NCBI GenBank assembly: GCA_027487775.1
Contig: JAIYCY010000010.1
Location: 54,103-118,102 of the forward strand
Reading direction: 5' to 3'
Origin: Planctomycetaceae bacterium
Lineage (GTDB): Bacteria > Planctomycetota > Phycisphaerae > Tepidisphaerales > Tepidisphaeraceae
Length of the DNA: 64,000 nt
Made by a program: the position numbers and the translations under genes. Under the pieces are notes generated by a model that saw only the letters and a list, made by a program, of their open reading frames with translations, was not told where the DNA came from and did not search any database. This document shows positions 16,295 through 26,036 of the stretch, piece by piece. Every line of letters begins with the position of its first letter. Positions within the stretch are counted from its first letter, which is position 1.

Positions 16295-19200
16295 TCAGGC
16301 TTGAATCGCGCCGGCGCTCCAGTTGCTGGCCGGGCGATAGTTGCCGAAGTAGTCGGTGAAGACGCCTCGGATGGCGGTTCCGGATCGGGCGGCGACTGCA
16401 CCGCTGGTCGGTCGGAAGTTGTTGCCCGAGACGGTCTGGGTGTCGGCGAAGAGGTCGGTTCCGACCTGCGAGAAGCCGTTCCACTCGGTTGGCGTTTGAT
16501 AGCCTTCCGCACCTGCGTCTCCGGGTGCGACCCACATGACGCCACCCTGGCTCCACCAGTTGGTGCGTGTGGGGCTTTCCCAGATGTTATTGTCGATCGA
16601 GCGGAAGCTGGAGAGGTCGTTCTGGAAAACCTGAACGACCGCCGACGCCCACTCGCCGGTGACGTAGTTGGGTGCGATGTAGAGATTGTTCTGCATCGTG
16701 ATGCCATCGACAGGGCCCATCACGCGGAGGAATTGTCCGTACTGCTGATTGTTGTAACCGGTGTTGTTGACGATCGTGACATCGACGACCCCGCGGCGAT
16801 AGGTGCCGTCGTAGCCCTCGATCATCATGTTATTTTCGCCGTGATTTTCGAGGAGGTTGTTTCGGACCATGATGCGTTCTGCGCCGTGTTTCACGAGGAA
16901 GGGCGCGTTGATCATGTGGTTGCCTTCGAACACGCCAAACCGCGTGCGTCCGCCGGTATCGGTCAGACCGTCCGCCTCGCCGAGCGGACCGAAACCTGCC
17001 GGCCCGTTGATGCGATTTTCGGCAGCGTAGACGAAGTCGCTCTTTTGGATCGACAGCGCGCCCTTGGCGGTGTCGAAGTTGTCACCCTGGCTGCGTCGAT
17101 CGAGATTCGTCAGGACGTTGTCGGTCACCAGTACGCGTGAAGCGCCGCTGATGCGGACGACATGCTCACGCGTGCTGTTGGCGATGCTATTGCCCGCCAG
17201 GACGACGTTGGTCGCGTCGATCCACATGAAGTAATCGCGAATGCCAGTTACGAGCGGCGCGTCATTGTTCTGAACCAGCACGCCTTCGGGACGGCTGTTG
17301 CCGTTGATGGCATAACCGACGTTGAGGAACGTGTTGTTGCGGATCGTGGTGTTTCGACCTGCGGGCAGGATGGTGACGACCATGTTCCGCTGATCGCCGT
17401 TGGGTGTGTTGTAGATCGAGTCGAAGGTGAGATTTTCGATGGTGAGATTTCGAGCGGAGGTGTTGGAGGTGATGACGAATCGCCGACGATCGCGATCGCC
17501 TGCCCAGCGGATGACGGGTTTGTTACCGGTGCCGTACGCGCCGATGACGATGTTCTGTCCGTTGATGACGATCGCTTCGTTGCCGACGTTAAAGGTCTCG
17601 CCGCGGCGGAAGCGGATTTCGATATCGCTGGAGGCGTTGCTGAGCAGCTGGATCACGCGGTTGAACGTTCGAATCGGCTGGGCTTCGGTGCCGGGGTTGG
17701 AATCGTTGCCGTTGCTGGCGACATGATAGATGCGTCGATCGGCGTTGGTGATGGTGACTGTGGTGGAGGCGGTATGAAATCGCCCGGTTTCATTAAAGAC
17801 GCGGAGCGATACGGTGTAGGTGCCTGTGCGCGAGTAGGTGTGGGCTGCGTTGTAGCCGACCATCTTGTTGTAGGAGCTACCCGGGTCGCCGAAGTCCCAT
17901 TCGAAGCGTGCGGTGGTGGGATTGCCGGCGTTGAGTGTGCTTGCGAGTGCATCGACATGGATCGAATGACCGAGCGGGACAGTTGCCCCGGTGGGCAGGC
18001 TGATGCGTGCGATGGGCGCGACACCGTTCCCGAGGACAGGCGGAAGGCCTGCGGGTGTGGGATTGGTGGGCGGAAGTGGATCGGTTGGCGGGTTGGGATT
18101 GACGGGTGGATTGGAAGGATCTGTTGGCGGATTGGGATTCGTGGGTGGCGTGGTGGGATTGAGTGTTGTCTGTTCGACGCCGGAGCGGATTTCGGCGTTG
18201 ATGGCGATATCGAAACCCGCGCCGCCGTCGACGTTGTCGGAGCCTGCGCCGGCGTTGATGGTATCGTTGCCTTCACCGCCGCTGACGAAATCATTCCAGT
18301 CGGCGGAGGTGATGGAGTCGTTGCCTGCGCCGGCGTTGATGGTGACGCGAAGCGTGACGTCGCGATCAACGAGGATGGTGTCGTTGCCGGTTCCGCCGTT
18401 GATGACGATGCCGGTGAGCCCGTTGCGTGCGAAGCGTTGTTGTGCCCCGTTGACATGCGCGACGTAACGATTGCTCGCACGGTCAAAGCTGACGCGCAGA
18501 TTGTTTGCGGTGCTGGCGTTGCCCTGCAGGAGGAGCCTGCTGTTGCTGACCGATGCGGTCCCGCCTGTGGGCGTGGGATTGCTGGGTGGATTGGGATTGG
18601 TGGGCGGATTCGGATTCGTCGGAGGATTGGCGGGCGGATGGGTGGGCGAGGTGGGACTGCCGGTGGTTGCTTCGATTTGGGTTCGTCGCTCGGCACTGAG
18701 CGCGATATCCGATCCGGATCCGCCGTCCACGAGATCGTTGCCCGCGTTGGCGTCGATGAAGTCATCTCCCGCGCCGGCATAGACGCTGTCTCCGCCTTGC
18801 CCGGCGTAGATGGAGTCGTTGCCGTCGCCTGCTTCGATATAATCCTGACCGCCGCCGGATCGGATCAGATCACTGCCGGGCCCTGCGAGGATTCGATCGT
18901 TCCATCCGCCTGTGGTGATGGTGTCATCGCCCGTGCTGGCGTTGACGGTGACTCGGAAGTTGACGTCGCTGCCGACTTCGATGTTGTCGCGGGCACTTCC
19001 GCCGTTGACGACGATGCCAGTGAGTCCTTGTCGGGTGAAGTTTCGACCGGTGCCGTTGATGCTGGTGACGAGTCGGTTGTTCGCCCGATCGAGCGTGACG
19101 CTCATGGTGTTGTCGCTGCTGGCACTGCCGTTGAGCGTGAGAATCCCGGCATTGACAGTCGCACTGTTGAGGACGACGCGTTGCTCGAGCTTTTCCGTCC

Positions 19201-19336
19201 ACTCAGGTCCGACCCTCACGCCATCGCTCGCACGACGAAGGATCGTCTTGCGTCCGCCCCAATCGATTGCGGCTTCCAACTCGTTCGCTTCCTGCGCACC
19301 AGTGTTCAGTGCAACAACATCCTTCGATGGCGTCAT
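16295..19336 (-). CDS. large surface protein: LEPR-like N-terminus, RTX calcium repeats, PKD, parallel beta-helix
   Basis: About 1013 residues. The start is set at ATG 19336 (MTPSKD), with AAGGG about 7 nt upstream; GTG 19369 would add 11 residues. No classical signal peptide; instead [13 protein letters not shown] near residue 50 resembles the LEPR-XLL motif found near the N-terminus of many planctomycete surface proteins. Next come hemolysin-type calcium repeats ([19 protein letters not shown]), a Pro/Asn linker ([13 protein letters not shown]), a second calcium-repeat block, another linker, a PKD domain ([30 protein letters not shown]) and a C-terminal right-handed beta-helix (about residues 535-1000; [34 protein letters not shown]), the fold of many polysaccharide lyases. 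It may bind or cleave a polysaccharide; catalytic residues were not identified. Confidence 0.85.
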   Translation of the reverse strand: MTPSKDVVALNTGAQEANELEAAIDWGGRKTILRRASDGVRVGPEWTEKLEQRVVLNSATVNAGILTLNGSASSDNTMSVTLDRANNRLVTSINGTGRNFTRQGLTGIVVNGGSARDNIEVGSDVNFRVTVNASTGDDTITTGGWNDRILAGPGSDLIRSGGGQDYIEAGDGNDSIYAGQGGDSVYAGAGDDFIDANAGNDLVDGGSGSDIALSAERRTQIEATTGSPTSPTHPPANPPTNPNPPTNPNPPSNPTPTGGTASVSNSRLLLQGNASTANNLRVSFDRASNRYVAHVNGAQQRFARNGLTGIVINGGTGNDTILVDRDVTLRVTINAGAGNDSITSADWNDFVSGGEGNDTINAGAGSDNVDGGAGFDIAINAEIRSGVEQTTLNPTTPPTNPNPPTDPSNPPVNPNPPTDPLPPTNPTPAGLPPVLGNGVAPIARISLPTGATVPLGHSIHVDALASTLNAGNPTTARFEWDFGDPGSSYNKMVGYNAAHTYSRTGTYTVSLRVFNETGRFHTASTTVTITNADRRIYHVASNGNDSNPGTEAQPIRTFNRVIQLLSNASSDIEIRFRRGETFNVGNEAIVINGQNIVIGAYGTGNKPVIRWAGDRDRRRFVITSNTSARNLTIENLTFDSIYNTPNGDQRNMVVTILPAGRNTTIRNNTFLNVGYAINGNSRPEGVLVQNNDAPLVTGIRDYFMWIDATNVVLAGNSIANSTREHVVRISGASRVLVTDNVLTNLDRRSQGDNFDTAKGALSIQKSDFVYAAENRINGPAGFGPLGEADGLTDTGGRTRFGVFEGNHMINAPFLVKHGAERIMVRNNLLENHGENNMMIEGYDGTYRRGVVDVTIVNNTGYNNQQYGQFLRVMGPVDGITMQNNLYIAPNYVTGEWASAVVQVFQNDLSSFRSIDNNIWESPTRTNWWSQGGVMWVAPGDAGAEGYQTPTEWNGFSQVGTDLFADTQTVSGNNFRPTSGAVAARSGTAIRGVFTDYFGNYRPASNWSAGAIQA

Positions 19337-19840
19337 GATCATCCCTTGGCAGAGGACAGTAGAAATCACCTCTCCCGGCCGGCTTCATCGTTTTTGCCGA
19401 ACCGAGATCCAACAACGCACGCCCAAGATCAGTGGGAACCCGCCGTCCCGAACGTGCCAAACCACCAGTTTGTAAGGTGGTACATGATCCTGACGCCGCT
19501 GAAAACGCCCCTGCGACAGGAAAATGAAGTTTTTATGAGACATTTGTCGAAGCATCTATTCGACACATGGTTCCCACAAAGGGTTAGTTCGACCGAGAAC
19601 CGCGGCGACTTCAGTGCGATTTGCCCGGAAAAACAGGCAGATTTTGGCCACGCGTCGGCTCTGTGCCGGTCCAGACCTTCCTGTCGTCACAACCGGCACG
19701 ACCGATCCCGAACGTCAAATCAGCCAAGATTTGCCGATCATGCGGCCATGGCATATCGCCCGATGGCCGGAATGAACGCGGATCGTCTTTGTTGCAGGCT
19801 GGATTCGGCCCACGCGTCGATTCCGGGTACAACCTCGCGC
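19337..19840. other. intergenic region with a 7-bp inverted repeat; no gene seen
   Basis: Upstream region shared by the minus-strand surface protein and the plus-strand OsmC gene. TGTCGAA (19545-19551)/TTCGACA (19559-19565) with a 7-nt loop is a possible operator, and CCACC...GGTGG near 19465-19482 is a second small palindrome. The very long plus-strand frame crossing this interval is antisense to the surface-protein gene and is not considered coding before 19841. Confidence 0.5.
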
Positions 19841-20248
19841 ATGGTTCAAATCGACATCCACTACGAAGGTCAACTCACCTGCCGCTGCACGCACACACCC
19901 AGCAGCAGCCAGATCAACACCGACGCCCCCAAAGACAACGGCGGACTCGGACGCACATTCAGCCCCACGGATCTGCTGGCCACAGCGCTGGCCAGTTGCC
20001 AGTTGACCACGGTCGCGCTGGTCGCGCAGCGAAACGGGTTCGATGCCGGCCAGATGTCGGCGAGTGTCGAGAAGCACATGTCCGACTCAGCCCCGCGCCG
20101 CGTCGCAAGGCTCGTTGTACGCATCACACTGTCGGCCTCGCTCACGCCCGAGCAGCGCACGCGCCTCGAATCCGCCGCCCATGCATGCCCGGTCCACAAG
20201 AGCCTGCATCCCGATACACTCGTCGATGTCTCATTTAACTATGTCTGA
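19841..20248 (+). CDS. OsmC/Ohr-family peroxiredoxin-like protein
   Basis: A 135-residue protein starting at ATG 19841 ([14 protein letters not shown]). It has both redox cysteines expected of the OsmC family, one in [20 protein letters not shown] and one in [12 protein letters not shown]. The family reduces organic hydroperoxides with a Cys-Cys pair and acts in the cytoplasm. The YhfA-like branch of OsmC has the same length. The gene is followed after 64 bases by the zinc metallopeptidase gene. Confidence 0.9.
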   Translation: MVQIDIHYEGQLTCRCTHTPSSSQINTDAPKDNGGLGRTFSPTDLLATALASCQLTTVALVAQRNGFDAGQMSASVEKHMSDSAPRRVARLVVRITLSASLTPEQRTRLESAAHACPVHKSLHPDTLVDVSFNYV

Positions 20249-20312
20249 TATGACCAAGTCTTTTGTCTGATGACCACGTTAGGAACTGAAAAAAGAGGCA
20301 AGGAGCAGGATC

Positions 20313-21164
20313 ATGCAATGGCGCGGACGACGACAAAGCCAGAACATCGAAGATCGACGCGGCATGAGCGGCGGCAAGGTCGCGATCGCGGGCGGAGGCA
20401 TCGGCACGATCGTGCTCGTGCTGATCGTGCTGCTGCTGGGAGGTGATCCACGTGCGCTGCTACAGAACATGGCACAGGGAGGAGGCGGCAGCGCTCCGTC
20501 GCAAACGACTCAACCTCCGGGCAACGACGACGCCAAGCAGTTCATCGCCGTCGTGCTGGCGGAAACGGAAGAGACCTGGACACGCATTTTCCGCGCGGCG
20601 GGCAGTGAATACCGTCCGCCGACGCTGGTCCTGTTCAGCGACGCGGTTCAGAGCGCGTGTGGCTATGCAAGCAGCGCGGTCGGTCCGTTCTATTGCCCTG
20701 CCGATTCCAAGGTCTATCTCGATACAACATTTTTCATCGATTTGGAGCAGCGATTCGGGGCGAAAGGGGATTTTGCGGCGGCATATGTTGTTGCGCATGA
20801 GGTCGGACATCACGTGCAGAATTTGCTGGGCGTGAGTCGTCAGATGCAGAAGGCGCGCGGGCAGCTTAGCGAGTTGGAATACAATCAGCTTTCGGTTCGT
20901 GCCGAGCTGCAGGCCGATTATTTCGCAGGGGTGTTTGCCCATCACGCACAGCAGAAGAATCTGCTCGACGCCGGCGATATAGAGGAGGCGATTCGATGCG
21001 CCCAGGCGATCGGTGACGATCGATTGCAGAAGCAGGCACAGGGCCACGTCGTACCGGACAGCTTCACACACGGCACGAGCGAGCAGCGGGCCCGATGGTT
21101 TATGAAGGGCTTTAAATCCGGCGATCTGAGCGGCGGAGACACCTTCAATGCCCCGGAGCTTTGA
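20313..21164 (+). CDS. YpfJ-type neutral zinc metallopeptidase (membrane anchored)
   Basis: A 283-residue protein with AAGGAG about 8 nt before ATG 20313. The N-terminus MQWRGRRQSQNIEDRRG is the family hallmark, followed by one membrane helix (IGTIVLVLIVLLLGG). The catalytic domain contains HEVGHHVQNLLGV (HExxH zinc site) and, downstream, ELQADYFAGVFAHHA, which supplies the third ligand Glu and is family-specific. It matches the putative neutral zinc metallopeptidase family (Zn_peptidase, E. coli YpfJ). The peptidase domain faces the periplasm. Substrates are unknown. Confidence 0.92.
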   Translation: MQWRGRRQSQNIEDRRGMSGGKVAIAGGGIGTIVLVLIVLLLGGDPRALLQNMAQGGGGSAPSQTTQPPGNDDAKQFIAVVLAETEETWTRIFRAAGSEYRPPTLVLFSDAVQSACGYASSAVGPFYCPADSKVYLDTTFFIDLEQRFGAKGDFAAAYVVAHEVGHHVQNLLGVSRQMQKARGQLSELEYNQLSVRAELQADYFAGVFAHHAQQKNLLDAGDIEEAIRCAQAIGDDRLQKQAQGHVVPDSFTHGTSEQRARWFMKGFKSGDLSGGDTFNAPEL

Positions 21165-21425
21165 CGGTCTCTGTGCGAGACTCTGGATATTGGATCGAGC
21201 GGTTTTGACGAGTGATTCTGGGAAAATGAGATGACTCTGGTAAAAGAGAAATCGCGAGGTTATACTATTGGTTCGGTTGGTTGGTTAGACACGACTTGCG
21301 TCAGCGTATCTCTGCCCGTCTCGTCCAGTCTCGATCCTCTCCTTCCGGCGGCCAGAGTTGGCCACTTTCCCCACCGCTCGGAAAGCATCCCGTGAGCGGC
21401 ATGCCCAATCTCAGAAGGAGACATC

Positions 21426-21848
21426 ATGGGCAAGAAGTTGTACGTCGGTAACCTCCCCTACAGCGTTGACAGCTCGACGCTCGAGTCCCTCTTCGCGCCG
21501 CACGGTCAAGTGACCAGCGCCGAAGTGATCTCGGATCGCGACACCGGTCGCAGCAAGGGTTTTGGTTTTGTCGAGATGAGTTCGGACGATGAAGCTCAGG
21601 CTGCCATCGCTGCGATGCATGGCGTCGAGCACGATGGTCGCGCCCTGACCGTCAACGAAGCCAAGCCCAAGGCCCCGCGCCCGGGTGGCGGCTTCGGTGG
21701 TGGCGGCGGCGGTGGCCGTGGTGGGTACGGCGGTTGCGGCGGCGGCGGTAGTCGCGGCGGCTACGGCGGTGGCGGCGGCGGTGGCGGTGGTCGCGGTGGC
21801 GATCGCGGCGGCTACGGCGGTGGCGGCGGCGGTCGTGGTCGTTACTGA
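21426..21848 (+). CDS. glycine-rich RRM RNA-binding protein
   Basis: A 140-residue protein preceded by AGAAGGAG. Residues 1-80 form one RRM: RNP2 is KLYVGNLPY and RNP1 is KGFGFVEM, both intact. Residues about 87-140 are almost only Gly, Arg and Tyr (RGGYGG units), the arrangement of cyanobacterial and planctomycete cold-inducible Rbp proteins. It binds single-stranded RNA in the cytoplasm. A 260-base upstream region contains TATACT at 21261-21266, a candidate -10 box, giving a leader of about 150 nt, the type of long leader seen on cold-regulated mRNAs; no matching -35 box is strong. Confidence 0.92.
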   Translation: MGKKLYVGNLPYSVDSSTLESLFAPHGQVTSAEVISDRDTGRSKGFGFVEMSSDDEAQAAIAAMHGVEHDGRALTVNEAKPKAPRPGGGFGGGGGGGRGGYGGCGGGGSRGGYGGGGGGGGGRGGDRGGYGGGGGGRGRY

Positions 21849-22070
21849 TCCGCAACCTCCCGCTGGATCGTTGGCTTACTCACCGATTCGTTCAGCTGTT
21901 CAATCAACCGATTCATCAACGATCGGTTCACTCGCTCGACCATCCAAACGATGAACGAGCATCCGAAAGATCAGCAAATCGACTCGTCCGAGACCATCAA
22001 AGACTCACCCGTCAGACGATGACTCGACCCTGAAGCAGCGATTCAACCATCTCTGAATCAAACATTTTCC

Positions 22071-22113
22071 CCGGCCGTCCGATCACAACACATCGGACGG
22101 CCGGTCTCTTTTT
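22071..22113 (+). terminator. strong intrinsic terminator
   Basis: CCGGCCGTCCGAT (22071-22083) pairs perfectly over 13 bp with ATCGGACGGCCGG (22092-22104), 8-nt loop, followed by TCTCTTTTT. It probably ends the RRM transcript 220 bases after its stop; that 3' stretch contains no convincing gene. Confidence 0.92.
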
Positions 22114-22197
22114 GCGAGCGGCTTTCCAGATTGAATCGAGCCGTCGCTTCCCCCGTCGTGCTTCTCTTTCTCGCTTTGATCGACGAAACTCCACACC

Positions 22198-22926
22198 ATG
22201 AATCGTCACACCATCTGGGACCTGCCCACCAGACTCCTGCATGCGATGTTCGTCCTCGGCATCTTCACCGCCTTTGCCATCGCAAACCTCGGCAACTTCG
22301 ACGACGGATCATTCGACAACCACGCCATCGTCGGCTTGATCCTGCTCGTGGTCCTCGCGCTCCGCGTGCTCTGGGGCATCGTCGGCACGACACACGCACG
22401 ATTCACTTCATACGTCTTTAGCCCCACGAAGCTGATCCAGTATCTCTCAAGCACCCTGCGCTTCAGCGGACCTCACAACCAAAGCAATCGGGAAATTGTT
22501 CCTTATTCCGGCCATAACCCCGCCACCAGTTTCGCCGGGCTGCTGATGTTTGCGTTGCTGCTCGGCATCATCATCACCGGTATACTTCTCGGTCGCGGGG
22601 TCCATGCGGTCGAAGGCGTTCATGTGATGCTCGTCTATGCGCTGCTATTGGTCATCGCAACACACGTCGCGGGCGTGATTCTTCATTCGATTCGGCATCG
22701 CGAGTTTCTCGTCCTCGCCATGCTCAGCGGCCGCAAACGCAGCGACCCCAGCGCCGCCATCCCCCGCACGCGTCCGATCGTCGCGCTCGTCATGCTCGTC
22801 GTCGTTGCGGCAGTCGCATATCAACTTTTCTCCGCGCACGACCCTGCCACGCACCAAACCCGAGTCCCCTTCACGAGCGCATCGATTCAACTCATTCCAA
22901 ACTACGACGAGGGCTTTGAAGATTGA
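22198..22926 (+). CDS. cytochrome b561-type membrane diheme protein
   Basis: A 242-residue protein with four main transmembrane helices: residues about 12-30, 45-63, 105-125 and 138-160, plus a fifth near 192-207 not usual in the family. Candidate heme ligands sit in the expected helices: WDLPTRLLHAMFV, DNHAIVGLILL, AVEGVHVMLVYALLLVIATHVAGV. YSGHNPATSF before the third helix is the pattern seen in prokaryotic b561/Ni-Fe hydrogenase cytochrome b subunits. It would carry electrons between quinones or periplasmic partners and the membrane. The C-terminal 35 residues are a periplasmic tail of unknown use. No hydrogenase gene is nearby. Confidence 0.85.
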   Translation: MNRHTIWDLPTRLLHAMFVLGIFTAFAIANLGNFDDGSFDNHAIVGLILLVVLALRVLWGIVGTTHARFTSYVFSPTKLIQYLSSTLRFSGPHNQSNREIVPYSGHNPATSFAGLLMFALLLGIIITGILLGRGVHAVEGVHVMLVYALLLVIATHVAGVILHSIRHREFLVLAMLSGRKRSDPSAAIPRTRPIVALVMLVVVAAVAYQLFSAHDPATHQTRVPFTSASIQLIPNYDEGFED

Positions 22927-22951
22927 TCACGCGATCGATTCACGCGCCTCA

Positions 22952-23731
22952 TCAAGCCTCCACCACCCTCCGTAGCGTCCGCAAGCGCCTTCCCGTCGTA
23001 TGTTCGATATGTCGTCCCAGCATCGCGTAAAGCGGTGCGACCATGCGTGCGTCGAGCGGTGCGATGTCATCAGGCAACTCGATCGCACCGTCATCCGTTC
23101 GCGGAAGCTTCCACAATCGGGCCGCGGCTCTCAGTAAGCGCGCGTCGATTCGATGTCGCTGCGACAGATTCGATTCGCAATGTCCGCATACCACTCCGCC
23201 TCCCTCGGTATTGATGCTCACGTCCTTCTGTTCCAACACGGGTCGATCGCATGTCGAACAGAACGCGATCCGCGGCATCACGCCTGCCTCGCGCAGCACA
23301 TCGATCGCGCCGGCAAGTACGACGCTTTCTGTCTCGGGCCCACCGATCTTCCCCAACGTCCAACTCAATCGACCATACAACACTGCATGCGGATCAAACT
23401 GTTCAAACAATTCCGCCAGCAGTTCGGCCAGAAATAGACCAAGATGCACACCTCGCAGCGAACGCCGCATCGCCGCGCGCGCCGCGACCACGCGCCACTC
23501 CGCGATCGTGTTCAGCTCGCGATCGTCGTAATCCGTAAACAGCGCATCCGCCTCATCCAGCAGGTCAATCCCCCCGCCAAACTTCCCTTCACCCGCACGA
23601 TTCATTCGGCGCGCGCCTTTGGCGATCACCTTGACCAGGCCCCGCAGACGTGAAAACAACAAAACGATCTGACTCGTCTCCGAATACTCGAAGTGTCGCA
23701 AGCAGATCGCACGGTCGCTCAACATCGCCAT
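22952..23731 (-). CDS. recO: DNA repair protein RecO
   Basis: A 259-residue protein. It begins MAMLSDRAICLRHFEYSETSQ, the conserved RecO N-terminal OB-fold start, continues VLLFSRLRGLVKVIAKGARR and GKFGGGIDLL, and has a C-terminal helical domain with a zinc-finger arrangement CSTC ... CGHC. RecO binds SSB and ssDNA and, with RecR, loads RecA at gaps. It is convergent with the cytochrome gene (25 bases between stops). No recR or recF is present in the window. Confidence 0.93.
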   Translation of the reverse strand: MAMLSDRAICLRHFEYSETSQIVLLFSRLRGLVKVIAKGARRMNRAGEGKFGGGIDLLDEADALFTDYDDRELNTIAEWRVVAARAAMRRSLRGVHLGLFLAELLAELFEQFDPHAVLYGRLSWTLGKIGGPETESVVLAGAIDVLREAGVMPRIAFCSTCDRPVLEQKDVSINTEGGGVVCGHCESNLSQRHRIDARLLRAAARLWKLPRTDDGAIELPDDIAPLDARMVAPLYAMLGRHIEHTTGRRLRTLRRVVEA

Positions 23732-23800
23732 CGATCATCAAGCATAGCCGACCTCGGGCGGTCAATGAATTGTCGATCTTGTTGCACGGCTCGGCTCATA

Positions 23801-25957
23801 TCACTTCACGGCCAGGCGAATCCATCGACCGGCATGGCTCGGCAGATCAAGTTCGATCGTCGATGCAACGTCGAGTTCTTCATCAGCGATCACATCGCGA
23901 ACTCCCTGCACGTCCCCGTCGCCCACGCTCAGCCTCGCCCGAGTCGCCGGCCCGTCGTTGATCAGGAAATAGTGCTGAATGCCAGGCCCGACGAGCCTGT
24001 AGGCGATCGCGCCTTCGCACGCATAGGGCAACTCAACGTCGCGGCACGATAGATGCCTGATCCATGTTTCGCTCGTGAGGCGACCCGGCTTCCAAGCCGC
24101 GAGCGAGGCATCCCAGCCGAGCACGATCGCCTCTCCGCGGCCGATCGCATGGCTCGTGACGGCGGGCAGTCCGTGATCGAAGCGTTCGACCACGTTGGCC
24201 ATCGTCGGCTCGATGCTGAAGCATGCTCCGTCGAGGCGAGACTGACCGATCGACCAGACGCGGTTCCCCTCACGCGAGTATTGAACGTCTGCGATACGAG
24301 CGCCGAACAATCTCTCGAATGCCGACCCGTCATCTGTCGATCGCAGCTGCGCCAAGTCGTCGTACCACGCGCCGGGCGCATCGAGGATCACTCGGCCGCC
24401 CTTCTCGACAAATTCACGTAACGTTTCGATCGTCTCATCGCTCAGCGACAGGACCGCGGGCAGATAGATCGTTCGATAGCGCGAGGCATCGCGCGTCAGT
24501 TGTCTTGCAGTGACGTGCTCGAAGGGGATGTTGCCGTTGATGAGAGCCCGTGCACATCCGATGCGGGCCCGGATCGGTTCGCTTTTCCAATGGTCTCTCC
24601 CCCCACGACTCGCCGCCGCCCAGATGGCTTCGTTCTCCCAGTCTTGAAAGATCCCGACGACGGGCTTCTTTTCACATCGCCAGAGTTCGTCGCGATATGT
24701 TCTGCACATCGCGCCGATACGACCTGCGACCCGCGCCCGCGGGCCCGGTCGATTGTTGCGATCGAGCAGACTGTACTCGCCCGCCTCCCAACCGGCTGTT
24801 CGCGTGTTCCAACACCAGAGCCCGAATCCTCTGAATCCTCCGGCGATCCAGCTGAGCATTGCCTGCGTCATCACGCCTTCATCGACCGTGAAGCCTGGTG
24901 TCTGGCCTGATGCGGAGGGTACGAAAGGCGCCTTGCCTCCGGTCAGTTGCTGAGGCCCGCCGGTCGATTCCCACGTCGCCGACCATCCGCCTCGAAACCA
25001 GTCCGCCGCGATGCTCGCCTGCATGTAGAGGGGGCGGACCGACTCAAATCCGACTTCCTCAAAATGCCACGCCAGATGGATGCTCGGATAGAAACTACCC
25101 TGCTCGTACATCAGATTGGCGATCCCCTCCATGTCCGTCGCCCGACTCGCAAAGGCAAGAAACAATCCCATCTCTCCTCCCGCTCTGAAGGGCGCGTGGG
25201 GGTCGCGCTTTCGCGCTTGATGCGCTGCATACCGCACATGATCCAGATAGATGTCGGCCTTGAAGCGCAAGACATCCCTGATCCGGCGATACTCGCGGAC
25301 TTCGCGATTCAGCGTCGCCGGCAGATCCGCGCGGAGACGCTCCCAGTCGCGATACCCGCCGGACTCGCGATATTCTCCGCTTTCTCCACCCGGACCCGCG
25401 ATCATGCAGTGATGCAGATTCCATGCACGATTCAGCCGCTCGATCGTCACATACGTCCTCTGAAGCCACGCGAGAAACGGCCCGACGTGCGCGTCAGTCA
25501 ACTGATCGTCAAAACTGAGTGCCACCGGCGGTTCGATCGGCTCACCCGCCCATAGCTGCCCATAGTCCTCGTTCCCCGTCACACCGGCGAGCTTTCCGTC
25601 GATGCGATCCCGCATGAGCTGTTCCTGTCTGAGCAGCCACGTCGGATGCTCACGAAGCACTTCGATCGGCGTCGCGGGGTCAAGTCCGATCGACGAAAGC
25701 AGTTCAGGCGTTGGGTCTTCCCATCCGGCCTCGCCAAACCAGAAGGGGATGATCCCTTCATCCAGCGCGATGTGCATCACGCGTCTTCGGTCCGTGCCAC
25801 GACACGTCTGACATTGCTTGAGCGCGGTGAAGCCGAGTTCTCGCATCAGGCGAAAATGCCGGCGAATGTCTGCCTCCGACATGCCCGGATGCTCGATGAA
25901 CACACATCCCACCGGCCAGGGCCGAATCCGTCTGAATTTTTCTTGAATCGATGACAT
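23801..25957 (-). CDS. GH42-like glycoside hydrolase (beta-galactosidase type)
   Basis: About 718 residues from ATG 25957 (MSSIQEKFRRIRPWP). The longer frame reaching 26116 would overlap the upstream gene and adds a basic, repeat-like leader, so it was rejected. No signal peptide, so probably cytoplasmic. The N-terminal TIM barrel (IRRHFRLMRELGFTALKQ, TGNEDYGQLWAGE, WLQRTYVTIERLNRAWNL) resembles GH42. Residues about 430-640 resemble the beta-galactosidase trimerisation domain, a flavodoxin-like fold (VVGIFQDWENEAIW, YRTIYLPAVLSLSDETIETLREFVEKGGRVILD). A small beta domain ends the chain. It is read in the same direction as the heparinase-like gene 79 bases upstream and probably degrades its products. 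Confidence 0.75.
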   Translation of the reverse strand: MSSIQEKFRRIRPWPVGCVFIEHPGMSEADIRRHFRLMRELGFTALKQCQTCRGTDRRRVMHIALDEGIIPFWFGEAGWEDPTPELLSSIGLDPATPIEVLREHPTWLLRQEQLMRDRIDGKLAGVTGNEDYGQLWAGEPIEPPVALSFDDQLTDAHVGPFLAWLQRTYVTIERLNRAWNLHHCMIAGPGGESGEYRESGGYRDWERLRADLPATLNREVREYRRIRDVLRFKADIYLDHVRYAAHQARKRDPHAPFRAGGEMGLFLAFASRATDMEGIANLMYEQGSFYPSIHLAWHFEEVGFESVRPLYMQASIAADWFRGGWSATWESTGGPQQLTGGKAPFVPSASGQTPGFTVDEGVMTQAMLSWIAGGFRGFGLWCWNTRTAGWEAGEYSLLDRNNRPGPRARVAGRIGAMCRTYRDELWRCEKKPVVGIFQDWENEAIWAAASRGGRDHWKSEPIRARIGCARALINGNIPFEHVTARQLTRDASRYRTIYLPAVLSLSDETIETLREFVEKGGRVILDAPGAWYDDLAQLRSTDDGSAFERLFGARIADVQYSREGNRVWSIGQSRLDGACFSIEPTMANVVERFDHGLPAVTSHAIGRGEAIVLGWDASLAAWKPGRLTSETWIRHLSCRDVELPYACEGAIAYRLVGPGIQHYFLINDGPATRARLSVGDGDVQGVRDVIADEELDVASTIELDLPSHAGRWIRLAVK

Positions 25958-26036
25958 GAGTGGAATCACAATTCTTGAGTCGCCCCTGAATCGCAAGTCG
26001 TGCACTTGACGCGGAAGTAACCGGGCCACCACGAGC

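Noticed and set aside
17162..20248. 1028-codon open frame on the plus strand
   Set aside because: Up to 19336 it is exactly antisense to the well-supported calcium-repeat/beta-helix protein, and its composition mirrors the repeats. Only the last part, from ATG 19841, is a real gene (OsmC).
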